Assembly: GCA_038040385.1 (NCBI GenBank)
Contig: JBBPII010000003.1
Location: forward strand, 62,001-126,000
Length of the DNA stretch: 64,000 nucleotides
Source of the DNA: Gilichinskyi gelida
GTDB taxonomy: Bacteria; Acidobacteriota; Thermoanaerobaculia; Gp7-AA8
Reading direction: 5' to 3'
Below the pieces are notes generated by a model that was given only the letters and a program-made list of their open reading frames with translations, was not told the origin of the DNA and did not search any database. The stretch's first letter is position 1. Every line of letters begins with the position of its first letter. Position numbers and translations under genes: made by a program. Positions 15,150-23,799 of this stretch are shown in pieces.

Positions 15150-18002
15150 ATGACTTGCATAGCCACCTCACTCCATACCGTGCTGGCGATCGCGCTGTTC
15201 GCGCAGATTACGGCCTCGCTGACCGGCGTGGTGACGTCGGGCGGCAAGCCGCTGCCGGGCGTCGCGGTGACCGTCCGGTCGCAGGCGTTGCAGGGGACGC
15301 GCACCGCCGTCACCGGCGAGGCGGGCGCGTACAACTTCGCGGCGCTGCCGCCGGGGGAGTACGAAGTCACGATCGGGAAGATCAGCCGGCGCACCGCGGT
15401 GCGGCTGGCGCAGACCTCGCGCCTCGACGCGGAGCTCGGCGAGATCACGGTCACCGCCGACGTCCCCTCGGTGCTCGACACGCCGCAGATCACGACCAGC
15501 CTCACCCTGCGCGAGATCGAGCGGCTGCCGTTGCAGCGCAACCAGCTCGCCACCGCGCAATTCGCGCCGGGCGTCAACGGCAACACCCTCTCCAACGGCC
15601 AACTGCAGATCTCCGGCGGCCCCGGCTACGACAATCTCGTTCTGGTCAATGGCGTCGTGGTGAACGAGAACGTGCGCGGGCAGATGCGACCGATGTACGT
15701 CGAGGATGCCATCCAGGAGACGACCCTGATCACCGGCGCCATCTCCGCGGAGTACGGCCGCTTCAGCGGCGGCGTGGTCAGCACCATCACCAAGTCGGGC
15801 GGCAACGAGCTCTCCGGCTCCCTGCGCGACTCGCTCAGCAGTCCGGCGTGGTCGGCGCAGACGCCCGCGGGCGAAGCGCGCGAGCACACCCTCAATCATG
15901 TCTGGGAAGCGACCCTCGGCGGCTTCGTCGTCCGCGACCGCCTCTGGTTCTTCACCGCCGGCCGCTGGGCGAAGAACGACACGGCGCGGCAGACCATCTC
16001 CAATCCTCCTGTCAGCTACACCGAAGGGAACGATCAGAAGCGATACGAGCTGAAGCTGACCGGCGCGATCAACGCGCGGCACAACCTCGCCGGGTCGTAC
16101 TTCGGCATCGACACGCACGGCACCAACGTCCGCTTCAACAACAACATCTACGACACGGCGAGTCTCACTACGCGCGACGACCCGGAATCGCTGGTCGCCG
16201 CACATTACGACGGCATCCTCGCCGACAACCTTCTGCTCGAAGCCCACGCCTCGGCGCGCAAGTTCGCCGACCGCACCGGCGCGTTCGCCACCGACCTCGT
16301 CGCCGGCACGCTGCTGCTCGACCGCTCGAACAACAACGCGCGCTTCAACTCGCCTACGCTCTGCGGAATCTGCGGCGTCGAGCGCCGTGACAACACCGAC
16401 TTCCTGCTGAAGGGGCACGCGTTTCTCTGGTCGCGCCACGACCTCGTCGCCGGCGTCGACCGCTTCACCGAGGGCCGCTACGCGAACAACCACCAGTCGG
16501 GGAGCGACTTCTCGCTCTTCGTCTCCCGCGTGGCGTTCAGCAACGGCCAGATCTATCCGGTGGTGACGCCGACCAACGCACAGGGCGGCGGATCGTTCAT
16601 CCGCTGGACCCCGGTGCTGGTCGGGGCGCGCGAGAACGAGCTGCGCACCGACTCGGCGTTCATCAATGACGTCTTCACCGCCGGTGCGCGTTGGTCGTTC
16701 TCCGCCGGCGCGCGCTTCGACCGCAATCACGCCGCCGACGCCGACGGCGTGATCAGCTCAGACGACCGGAAGCTCGCGCCGCGCCTCTCCGCGCAGTTCG
16801 ACGTGCGCGGCGACGGCCGGCAGCGCATCAGCGTGTCGTTCGCCGAGTACGCGTCGCGCATCGCCGACAGCATCGCCTCGTCGAATCAGGCGGCGGGCAA
16901 CGCCGCGGCGATCGACTTCGCCTATCGGGGGCCGGCCATGAACGATCAGAACCTCACCGTCCCGATGCCGGCGCTGATCAGCGCCGTGTTCAACTACTTC
17001 AACACCACGCAAGGGGGGACGGCGAACCGCGCGGCGAACAACCTGCGCGCGAACGGCAGCCGCAGCATCCCCGGCTACTCGACGTACTTCGACGGCACGC
17101 TGGCCTCGCCGTACGTGCGCGAGCTCGCCGCGGGTTACGGCGCGCAACTCGGGCGGCACGGCTTCGTGCGAGCCGACGCCATCCGCCGCGACTGGCGCGA
17201 CTTCTACGCCGCGAGCGTCACCCCCTCCACCCGCCGCGCCAACACGCCCCTCGGCATCCCCGTCGACCTCACCCTCATCCGCAACAGCAACGACATGAAG
17301 CGCGCCTACCGCGCCGTGCAGCTCCAGGCGCGATGGACGCCGCCGCGCGTCGACGCCGGCGTGCATTACACCTGGTCCACGCTGCGCGGCAACGACGACG
17401 GCGAGAGCGGCACCACCGGCGCCGTGGCCAACATCGATCCGGCGCTCTTCTATCCGGAGTACTTCGCCTACGATCGCGCCGCGCCGTCAGGCTACCTGCA
17501 AGGCGACCAGCGGCACCGCCTCCGCGCGTGGGCCGGCTACGACATTGGCCGCCTGACGGTCACGCTGATGCAAAGCTTCGATTCCGGCCTGGCGTACTCG
17601 ATGGTCGGGCCGATCAACCTGACCCGCTACGCCGGCGCGCCGGCCAACCCCGGCTACAACTCCATCCCCAACGGGCTCTATTACTTTAGCGACCGCGGCG
17701 CGTTGCGCACCGAGAGCGCGCACTCGACCGATCTCGCGGTGCGCTACGGCATCGGACGCTTCTTCGCCCAGGGCGATCTGCTCAACGCGTTCAACAACGC
17801 CAGCATCGTCGACCCGCAGCGCCTCGGCACCACGGTGACCACAGCGGCGACGTCCACCGCACTTCAGCCCTTCGATCCGCGAACCCAGGCGCCGGTGGCC
17901 GGCGTCCACTACCAACTCGCCGCCAACTTCGGCCAGCCGCTGAACGATCTCGCGTACCAGCGGCCGCGGACGGTGCGGATTTCCCTCGGAGCGCGCTTCT
18001 GA
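15150..18002 (+). CDS. TonB-dependent receptor with carboxypeptidase-like regulatory domain
   Basis: This is a 950-residue outer membrane receptor. The signal peptide is MTCIATSLHTVLAIALFAQITA. A carboxypeptidase-regulatory-like beta-sandwich follows (SLTGVVTSGGKPLPGVAVTV to ~residue 100), then the plug (ISGGPGYDNLVLVNGVVVNE, AEYGRFSGGVVSTITKSGG) and a long barrel ending in RTVRISLGARF with the terminal aromatic residue. This Oar-like layout is common in Acidobacteriota, where dozens of paralogues take up oligosaccharides or peptides. An ECF-type sigma gene follows at 74 nt and may control it. A longer upstream frame exists, but the signal peptide fixes this start. Confidence 0.9.
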   Translation: MTCIATSLHTVLAIALFAQITASLTGVVTSGGKPLPGVAVTVRSQALQGTRTAVTGEAGAYNFAALPPGEYEVTIGKISRRTAVRLAQTSRLDAELGEITVTADVPSVLDTPQITTSLTLREIERLPLQRNQLATAQFAPGVNGNTLSNGQLQISGGPGYDNLVLVNGVVVNENVRGQMRPMYVEDAIQETTLITGAISAEYGRFSGGVVSTITKSGGNELSGSLRDSLSSPAWSAQTPAGEAREHTLNHVWEATLGGFVVRDRLWFFTAGRWAKNDTARQTISNPPVSYTEGNDQKRYELKLTGAINARHNLAGSYFGIDTHGTNVRFNNNIYDTASLTTRDDPESLVAAHYDGILADNLLLEAHASARKFADRTGAFATDLVAGTLLLDRSNNNARFNSPTLCGICGVERRDNTDFLLKGHAFLWSRHDLVAGVDRFTEGRYANNHQSGSDFSLFVSRVAFSNGQIYPVVTPTNAQGGGSFIRWTPVLVGARENELRTDSAFINDVFTAGARWSFSAGARFDRNHAADADGVISSDDRKLAPRLSAQFDVRGDGRQRISVSFAEYASRIADSIASSNQAAGNAAAIDFAYRGPAMNDQNLTVPMPALISAVFNYFNTTQGGTANRAANNLRANGSRSIPGYSTYFDGTLASPYVRELAAGYGAQLGRHGFVRADAIRRDWRDFYAASVTPSTRRANTPLGIPVDLTLIRNSNDMKRAYRAVQLQARWTPPRVDAGVHYTWSTLRGNDDGESGTTGAVANIDPALFYPEYFAYDRAAPSGYLQGDQRHRLRAWAGYDIGRLTVTLMQSFDSGLAYSMVGPINLTRYAGAPANPGYNSIPNGLYYFSDRGALRTESAHSTDLAVRYGIGRFFAQGDLLNAFNNASIVDPQRLGTTVTTAATSTALQPFDPRTQAPVAGVHYQLAANFGQPLNDLAYQRPRTVRISLGARF

Positions 18003-18012
18003 GAAATTTCTT

Positions 18013-18070
18013 GGGACTCCAGGTAGGGAAATCCTACCCGTAGGTCCCTCCTATAGTCGGAACGGGTTCC
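18013..18070. promoter_or_regulatory. Nested hairpin and GGAAC palindrome before the sigma gene
   Basis: GGGAC (18013-17) pairs with GTCCC (18044-48) around an inner stem GGTAGG/CCTACC (18022-27, 18033-38). Then GGAAC-GG-GTTCC (18059-18070) stops 5 nt before the sigma start. The hairpin may end the receptor transcript; no T-run follows. GGAAC resembles the -35 element of ECF promoters, which would suit autoregulation, but this is inference. Confidence 0.4.
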
Positions 18071-18075
18071 AAAAT

Positions 18076-18654
18076 ATGGCGAATGCGGTTCACGAACGAG
18101 TGCTTCTCGACAGCCTCGGCGATGGCGACGAAACGGCGTTCTGGACGCTCTGGGAGCAGTACCAGCGCCACCTCTACGCCGTCTGCCTCCGGCAAATGAA
18201 CGGCGCGCATTTCGATGCCGCCGACGCCGTCAGCCGCTCGATGCTGGTGGCGCAAGCCAAGCTTCCCGCCTACGCCGCGCACATCGAGAACCTCGAGGCA
18301 TGGCTGACGCGCCTTACCTGCAACATCTGCCTCGACATGCATCGCGAACGGCAGCGCGCCCTGCAGGGTCGGGTGAGCCTGGATGAGACGGTCACCGGCG
18401 ACGACCCGGCCATGAGCTGCTCGCACTCCCCCGAAGATGATTACTTGGCGTGCGAAGTGCGCAAGATCGTCGCCCTGGCGATCGGCGAGCTCCCCACCGT
18501 CCTCCGCGACGCCGCCCAGCTCCGCTTCGTCCAGGAGACGTCGTATCCGGTCATGGCCCGGATGCTGTCCATCACGGTGGAGAACGCGCGCAAACGGGTG
18601 CAGCAGGCGCGGGCGATCCTTCGGGACCGGATCAGGGCTGATTTGTCGGCGTAG
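18076..18654 (+). CDS. ECF-type RNA polymerase sigma factor
   Basis: This is a 192-residue sigma-70 family regulator. Region 2 is weak but visible (DETAFWTLWEQYQRHLYAVCLRQM, then LEAWLTRLTCNICLDMHR). Region 4 is clear (ALAIGELPTVLRDAAQLRFVQE, ARMLSITVENARKRVQQARAILRDRI). There is no anti-sigma gene beside it; the only close partner is the TonB receptor upstream. Region 2.2 is degenerate (AADAVSRSMLVAQAKL). The 3' end overlaps the convergent gene by 23 bp. Confidence 0.85.
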   Translation: MANAVHERVLLDSLGDGDETAFWTLWEQYQRHLYAVCLRQMNGAHFDAADAVSRSMLVAQAKLPAYAAHIENLEAWLTRLTCNICLDMHRERQRALQGRVSLDETVTGDDPAMSCSHSPEDDYLACEVRKIVALAIGELPTVLRDAAQLRFVQETSYPVMARMLSITVENARKRVQQARAILRDRIRADLSA

Positions 18655-19657
18655 ATCCATCCATCCAAACCGGACTGACCGCCCGCCCCTGATGCGCGGC
18701 GAGCACCCACGTGCCGGTTGAGCCGATGGGGTGATCGGCACGGTAGGTGAGCCGCGGAAAGAGGCCGCTGTGGAAGTCGTGGGTGTCGTCGACGGCGTGC
18801 AGGAGCGAATGGCGGGTGACATCGCCGTCGCAGCGCCGGACGGCGTCGAGGAAGAGGGCCAGCGACGTCAGCGCGGCGAACTGGCTGACGCGGTGCTGGG
18901 TGGGGATGCGGTGGCGGTTGACCAGCTCGAGGTAGGCGTTGAGCGCGGCCGGGCTCTGATCGCGGGCGGTGGTGGGGAGGGCGATCCAGACGCCGCCGGC
19001 GGGTCGGATGCGGTCGAAGAACGATGGGGGGATCGTCGCGCCGGCGAAGAGCAACGACGGCCACCACTCGATGGCGCTCATTTCCTGGAGCAGCCGGAGC
19101 AGCGCGGCGTCGGCGCCTGCGAAGAGCACCGCGGCGAAGGCGAGCTCGCGCAGCTTCGCGGCGGTGGCGGTCGCTGCCTCGACGGCGCGAACGCCGTCGG
19201 CCCGCCGGGTGATCGCCGATGCTGTTGCGGCGTCCGTGTGAAGAAGCGCGATGCTGCCGGCCTCCACGCAGCGGACCAGCGCGGCCGACTGCTCCACCAC
19301 GCCGCCGCAGAGGTCGCGCACCCAGCGGTTCGGGGCGACGCTGCTGCACGGACACGACGACAGCGTCGCCAGCAGCGGCAGCTCCGCTTCCTCGGCCACC
19401 GCCGCCAGTTCCGCATCGGCGCCGTCGGTGAACGACGCGACGAGCGCCAGCAGCTCCTCCTTCGCCACGAACTCCCGGACCGTGGCGGCGCGCTCGGCCG
19501 CTGATCCCTCCGGCGCGGCGAAGACCAGCTCGACAGGATGGTGGCCGCCGTTCTCCTCGACGTACGCGGACAAGACCGCAGCGACCTCCCCGGCGAGCGC
19601 GGGAAGGAGGTTGCGCGGCGGGAGGAGGACTCCGGCTCGGAGTGCCGAGCCGCTCAC
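18632..19657 (-). CDS. Periplasmic-binding-protein-like (type I) protein
   Basis: This 341-residue protein resembles the branched-chain amino acid ABC-binding family (LRAGVLLPP, REFVAKEELLALVASFTDGAD, LLFAGATIPPSFFDRIRPAGGVWIA, and the C-terminal VSPVWMDGS). The GTG start lies 1 nt after the stop of the SCO gene, so they form one operon. No clear signal peptide is present, which is odd for a binding protein; it may be fed by coupled translation or be misjudged at its start. It is paralogous in architecture to the C-terminal part of the protein at 54012, which also lies beside a copper oxidase. No ABC permease or ATPase is nearby, so a sensory or electron-transfer accessory role is as likely as transport. 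Confidence 0.7.
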   Translation of the reverse strand: MSGSALRAGVLLPPRNLLPALAGEVAAVLSAYVEENGGHHPVELVFAAPEGSAAERAATVREFVAKEELLALVASFTDGADAELAAVAEEAELPLLATLSSCPCSSVAPNRWVRDLCGGVVEQSAALVRCVEAGSIALLHTDAATASAITRRADGVRAVEAATATAAKLRELAFAAVLFAGADAALLRLLQEMSAIEWWPSLLFAGATIPPSFFDRIRPAGGVWIALPTTARDQSPAALNAYLELVNRHRIPTQHRVSQFAALTSLALFLDAVRRCDGDVTRHSLLHAVDDTHDFHSGLFPRLTYRADHPIGSTGTWVLAAHQGRAVSPVWMDGSTPTNQP

Positions 19658-19658
19658 A

Positions 19659-20714
19659 TCATCCTCGGTCGTTCAGGACGCTCTCGACCACTTTGACGAG
19701 TTCGTCCGGCTTAGCCAGACCGAAGGCCTTTTTCCAGAGACCGGTCTGCAGGTTGCCGACGAGGAAGATGTTCTGGTGATCGTTCTTCTCCGCCACGTAC
19801 TGGCCGAGCCTGCGCAGCGCGCGGTCGACGTTTTCCTGCGGCCCGGTGAGGAAGTACCAGCCGGGCTGCGCCTTCACGCTCTTGGCGTACGCGCGGAGCT
19901 TCTCCGGCGTGTCGGTCTGCGGATCGACGGTGATCGAGACCAGCACCAGATCCTTTCCCATCCGATCGGCGAAGGCCTTCTGGATGGCCACGAAGTTGCC
20001 GCTCATCACCGGACAGCTCCCATGACAGGTGGCGAAAAAGGAGTTGATGACCACCGTCCTGCCGGCGAGCACGTCGTCGTAGAACTTCACGGCGCGGCCG
20101 TGCTGATCGGTCAGGACGACGTCGGCGAAGTATTTCTTCGCGCCGTTCTCGGGGGCCGGCTTTGTCTCGATGTTCGCCGCGGTGGTGACGCGCAGTTGTT
20201 CGATCATTCCGGCGATCTTGCGCGGGGCGAGGAGACCGTTGGCGCGGGTCCAGACGTTTCGCCGCCCGTCGCCGACGATGAGGATCGGCGTGTGGTTGAT
20301 GCGGTCGGGCGTGTAGACGCCGAACCCTTTCAACAGCGTTTCGATCTCCTCGCGCGAGCCGGTGACCAGCGTCCACCCCGGTTTTGCCCCGAAGCGCTCG
20401 CTCCACGCCTTCAGCCGGCCGGGTGAGTCGCTGCCCGGGTCGAGCGAGACGGAGATGAGGCGGACGTCGGTGTCGGCGCCGAGCCGCTTCTGCAGCGCCG
20501 CGAAGTTCGCTCCCATCGGCGAGCAGATCGTGGTGCAACTGGTGAAGACGAAGTTGACCACCACCAGCCGCTCGCCGATCAGATCGCTGCGGAAGCGAAG
20601 CGGCCGGCCGTTCTGATCGAGCACCGCGGCGTTGGGGATGGCGAGCGGAATGCCGTCGGCGCAGTACCCGGCGCAAGCGACGAGGAGCGCGAAGCACGCT
20701 GCCGCGACTTTCAT
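19659..20714 (-). CDS. Tandem-domain SCO1/SenC family copper lipoprotein
   Basis: This protein of 351 residues contains two complete SCO (thioredoxin-fold copper chaperone) domains. Domain 1 has the copper-binding TSCTTICSPMG (CX3C) and His in RINHTPILIV. Domain 2 has ATCHGSCPVMS and His in KNDHQNIFLVG. The N-terminus MKVAAACFALLVACAG has a lipobox (LVAC), so it should be anchored on the periplasmic side. SCO proteins mature the CuA site of cytochrome oxidase or relay redox signals. Two in one chain is uncommon. It heads a two-gene operon with the binding protein and is divergent from aroDE across a perfect hairpin. Confidence 0.88.
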   Translation of the reverse strand: MKVAAACFALLVACAGYCADGIPLAIPNAAVLDQNGRPLRFRSDLIGERLVVVNFVFTSCTTICSPMGANFAALQKRLGADTDVRLISVSLDPGSDSPGRLKAWSERFGAKPGWTLVTGSREEIETLLKGFGVYTPDRINHTPILIVGDGRRNVWTRANGLLAPRKIAGMIEQLRVTTAANIETKPAPENGAKKYFADVVLTDQHGRAVKFYDDVLAGRTVVINSFFATCHGSCPVMSGNFVAIQKAFADRMGKDLVLVSITVDPQTDTPEKLRAYAKSVKAQPGWYFLTGPQENVDRALRRLGQYVAEKNDHQNIFLVGNLQTGLWKKAFGLAKPDELVKVVESVLNDRG

Positions 20715-20723
20715 GTCCAGATG

Positions 20724-20752
20724 ACGTTTCACGAGCCTCGCTTGTGAAACGT
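20724..20752. promoter_or_regulatory. 9-bp inverted repeat between SCO and aroDE
   Basis: ACGTTTCAC (20724-20732) and GTGAAACGT (20744-20752) form a perfect 9-bp inverted repeat with an 11-nt centre, in the divergent gap. Its position fits an operator for one or both genes. No regulator can be named. Confidence 0.45.
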
Positions 20753-20776
20753 CTCCTCAACGAGTCTTTCCATTCA

Positions 20777-22228
20777 ATGAAAACCCTCACTATCGTGGCT
20801 ACGATCGACCGCGACGTCACCCGCGCCGCGCTCGAAGCGGCGAGCGTGTCCGCGGCCTGGCTGGAAGTACGGGCCGACCTCGCCGGGGAGATCGACGTCG
20901 CGCGGCTGCGGCGCCACTTCGGCGGCAAGCTCCTCTTCACCCTGCGCGGCCGGGGCGAAGGGGGCGAGAGCCACGCGGGCGACCGCGAGCGGCGCGCGCG
21001 TCTGATCAGCGCCGCCGAGCGCTACGACCTCATCGATCTGGAGCCGCGAGACCTGGTGCCGCGCGTCCTGGAGGCCATCGCGCCCGAGCGGCGAGTGCTC
21101 TCCACGGCCCATCTCGATTTCGTCGAGCGATTGCTGGCCACGCCCGCGGCGCTGTATCGCGTGGCGCCGCTGGCGCGCAAGCACGCCGACGCTCTCGCGC
21201 CGCTCCGCCTGCTCAAGTCGCTCGGCCGCTCCGATATCTGCGCCTATGCCGACGGCCCCCTCGGTATCTGGACCCGTCTCGTGGCTCCGCAACTCGGCTC
21301 GCCGGCCATCTTCGCCCCGCTCGACGGCGATATGTCGGTGGCGAAACTGACGCTCGACTACGGCTTCCCCGAGGTCACCGAGGCCCGCGAGATCTTTGCA
21401 ATCGCCGGCGATCCCGTCTACAGCTCGCTCTTTCCGCGCGTGCACAACGCCGCGTTTCGCGCCATCGGCCGCTCCGCGCTCTACGTTCCGTTCCTGGTGC
21501 CGGCCTTCCGCGACTTCTGGCTCGACTTGGTCGAAAGCGAGGCGCTCGACGACCTCGGCCTGCCGCTGCGCGCCATCTGCGTGGTGTCGCCGAACAAGGA
21601 GCTCGCGGTCGGCGCGGCCAGCGAGAGGACCCCCGTCGTCCGCCGCGCCTGCTCCACCAACTTCTTCGTCCGCCGCGACGGCGGCTGGACGGCAGACACG
21701 ACCGACCCCGAGGGGGTCATGCTGGCTCTGAAGGACCACGGCGTCAAAGCTGCGAATCAGAAGGTCGCGGTAGTGGGCTGCGGCGGGTCGGGACGCGCCA
21801 TCGCCACGGCGCTCCAGAATGCCGGCGCGGACGTAACGCTGGTGAACCGCGGCCTCGACCGCGGCTCGTTCGCCGTCTCCCTGCTCCATCTCCCGTTCAT
21901 GCCGCTGGCCGGCTTCTCCGCCGGCGACTACTCCATCGTCGTCAACGCCACCCCGGTCGGACGCAGCGGTGGCGATCCGCCGTTCAGCCCTGACCGCCTG
22001 CGCGACGACGCGGTGGTCATCGACCTGGTGTACGGCGACGCGCCGACGCTGCTGGTGTCAAAGGCTCGCGCGCGCGGCCAGACCGCCATTGACGGCAAAG
22101 AGATCCTGCTCAAGCACGCCGTCCGCCAGTTCCTCCTGATGACCGGCGAGGAGTTGCCGGAGCTCCTCGTGCGCGGCGTGCTGGGGATGGAGCCCGAGCG
22201 CCTGCCGCGCGCCGTCGCGGTGCGGTGA
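20777..22228 (+). CDS. aroDE: Bifunctional 3-dehydroquinate dehydratase / shikimate dehydrogenase
   Basis: This 483-residue fusion carries out steps 3 and 4 of the shikimate pathway in the cytoplasm. The N-terminal ~220 residues are type I dehydroquinase (LTIVATIDRD, WLEVRADLAGE, FTLRGRGEGGES, ADGPLGIWTRLVAPQLGSP). The C-terminal half is shikimate dehydrogenase: the substrate loop AGDPVYSSLFPRVHNAAF, the SPNKELAV lysine segment, the cofactor loop VVGCGGSGRAIATAL, and the end DGKEILLKHAVRQFLLMTG. Fusions of this order are known from plants and some bacteria. ATG 20777 is used rather than a GTG at 20744, which lies in the hairpin. It ends inside a 24-bp inverted repeat, a likely bidirectional terminator. 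Confidence 0.9.
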   Translation: MKTLTIVATIDRDVTRAALEAASVSAAWLEVRADLAGEIDVARLRRHFGGKLLFTLRGRGEGGESHAGDRERRARLISAAERYDLIDLEPRDLVPRVLEAIAPERRVLSTAHLDFVERLLATPAALYRVAPLARKHADALAPLRLLKSLGRSDICAYADGPLGIWTRLVAPQLGSPAIFAPLDGDMSVAKLTLDYGFPEVTEAREIFAIAGDPVYSSLFPRVHNAAFRAIGRSALYVPFLVPAFRDFWLDLVESEALDDLGLPLRAICVVSPNKELAVGAASERTPVVRRACSTNFFVRRDGGWTADTTDPEGVMLALKDHGVKAANQKVAVVGCGGSGRAIATALQNAGADVTLVNRGLDRGSFAVSLLHLPFMPLAGFSAGDYSIVVNATPVGRSGGDPPFSPDRLRDDAVVIDLVYGDAPTLLVSKARARGQTAIDGKEILLKHAVRQFLLMTGEELPELLVRGVLGMEPERLPRAVAVR

Positions 22229-22299
22229 CGGGCTGAAGCCCGTCCTACATAGCGCCAGAACACGGCCATCGCCTCATGTAGGACGGGCTTCAGCCCGTC
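22227..22299. terminator. 24-bp perfect inverted repeat between convergent genes
   Basis: The arms 22227-22250 and 22276-22299 are perfectly complementary, with a 25-nt loop. Each arm is itself palindromic (GACGGGCT-GA-AGCCCGTC). It overlaps the aroDE stop codon and abuts the stop of the converging glycosyltransferase remnant. This sequence type (GACGGGCTTCAGCCCGTCCTACAT) is a widespread dispersed repeat in several phyla. It probably ends transcription from both sides, though no T-run is seen. Confidence 0.6.
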
Positions 22300-22300
22300 G

Positions 22301-23012
22301 CTAGCGACGCGCGATCTCCCGCTCGTACTCCCGAGCGTAGTCGCGCGCCATGCGCAGATAGTGATAGTCGCGCATCGCCTTCGCCCGGCATGCGGAAGGC
22401 TTGATCCGATCGACGTTCGCGACCGCGGCGAGGTATTCGTCGTCGGACGAGCAGACGAATCCGACGTCGTCCGAGATCACCTCGGCGCATGCGCCGCGGT
22501 CGCTGCAGATTACCGGCGTGCCCGACATCAACGCCTCGGCCATCACCAATCCGAAAGCCTCGTTGTGTTGCGTCGGAAACAGGAGTGCGGAGGCAGGCGG
22601 CGAAGAGGAAGTAGTCGCTCTTGGTCTCCGCGTAGACGAACTCCGATGGATCGATTCCGTTGACCACCACGCGCGCGCTGCCGTACAGGCGGCCGAGCGC
22701 GTGCGAGACATAGATCCAATGCTCCTCAGCGACGGAGCGATCGGTGTCGCTTTCGGCGACGTCGACGTGGCAGGGGCGTACCCACGGTCGGGGGAAGTCG
22801 GCCAGGCGCGCGGTGTGCTCGGTCTGCCGGTGCGCGACGTCGACCGGCGATGACGTGCGCGGAACGCCCTCGATCTCATAGAACACGTCGTGGCCGAGCT
22901 CCATGAGCCCTTTGACCAGCACGTCGCGGAGGCGAAAGCTCGCCAGGCCGCGGGTCGAGGCCGGGAAATCCCGCGCCGGATAGCCACCCTCGCGTGCGAC
23001 CAGGATGCGCAT
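22301..23012 (-). pseudogene. GT4-type glycosyltransferase, internally deleted and frameshifted
   Basis: The N-terminal frame gives MRILVAREGGYPARDFPAS and a Rossmann-like acceptor half as far as NGIDPSEFVYAETKSDYFLFAA. The donor-half ending LLFPTQHNEAFGLVMAEALMSGTPVICSDRG is found in the next frame. Between SDYFLF and LLFPTQ a GT-B enzyme needs some 70-100 residues (the nucleotide-sugar part of the C-terminal Rossmann fold) that are absent. So near 22585 there is both a deletion and a frame change. The product cannot be a working enzyme. It is the last gene of the minus-strand cluster that starts at 25515. Confidence 0.8.
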
Positions 23013-23016
23013 GGGA

Positions 23017-23799
23017 TCACGCCGTCCCGCGCCACGAGGGGAGGCGGGAGTTCGGCGGCTCGAGCAGTGCGCGCTGCCGTTCGGTCACGCCCTCGTACCG
23101 GTCGGCGTCGTAGACGTGCCACGACCAGGCGATGGCGTGCGGGCTGTACTTGTAGAGGAGCACGCGGCGGTCGTGCGCCGCGCGCCACGGCAGGGTGCCG
23201 TGCGCGATGGCCTCGGTGAAGATCACCGCCGTGCCGGCCCGTCCCGTCATCGGCATGATCCACGGCGGCAGATCGCCGTCGAGCGCCGTCTCCAGCGAGA
23301 GTGGGATCGGGTAATTGGACTTGTGGCTGCCTGGGACGCATGCCAGCCCGCCGTCGCCGTGGTTGACGTCGGAGAGGAAGTAGGCGACGACCGTCAGGCC
23401 GTTCCACATCCGCCCGTTGCTGAAGTGGAAGTACTGCGCCGCGTCGTACGGCGCCGACCCCGCGTGCAGCGTCGCCGAGGGGAGCGTCTTCATCACCGAC
23501 GTCGCGCCGCGGCGCATCACCATCGCGCACTCGTGGTCGAGGCGCAACTGCGGATTGATGAACTCTTCGAGATACGGCAGGACCCGCGGATTGTCGATCA
23601 GGTCGAGAAACGGCTTGCCCCAGCCGATGACTTCGCCGCCGTATTCGCCTATGAGGAATGCCGCTTGCGCCGGGTCGGTGTCCGCGAGGCGCTCATCCAA
23701 GATCGCGTTCATCGCTGCCAGCGCCTCGGCGTCGATGGCGTCAGGGATCACGAGCCAGCCGCGCAGGTCGAAGAGGTAGCGCGCTTCTTCAGTGATCAT
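23017..23799 (-). CDS. Phytanoyl-CoA dioxygenase (PhyH) family protein
   Basis: This 260-residue double-stranded beta-helix oxygenase probably hydroxylates a small molecule using Fe(II) and 2-oxoglutarate. Seen are FDLRGWLVIPDAID at the N-terminus, SDVNHGDGGLACVPGSHKSN (the conserved GGLACVPGSHK strand), AHGTLPW (distal His) and RRVLLYKYSP (co-substrate Arg). The proximal His-x-Asp motif is not in its usual WHxD form; candidate ligands lie in HAGSAPYDAAQYFHF, so metal binding should be checked. It overlaps the preceding propeller gene by 11 nt and is followed by the decayed glycosyltransferase. Confidence 0.8.
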   Translation of the reverse strand: MITEEARYLFDLRGWLVIPDAIDAEALAAMNAILDERLADTDPAQAAFLIGEYGGEVIGWGKPFLDLIDNPRVLPYLEEFINPQLRLDHECAMVMRRGATSVMKTLPSATLHAGSAPYDAAQYFHFSNGRMWNGLTVVAYFLSDVNHGDGGLACVPGSHKSNYPIPLSLETALDGDLPPWIMPMTGRAGTAVIFTEAIAHGTLPWRAAHDRRVLLYKYSPHAIAWSWHVYDADRYEGVTERQRALLEPPNSRLPSWRGTA

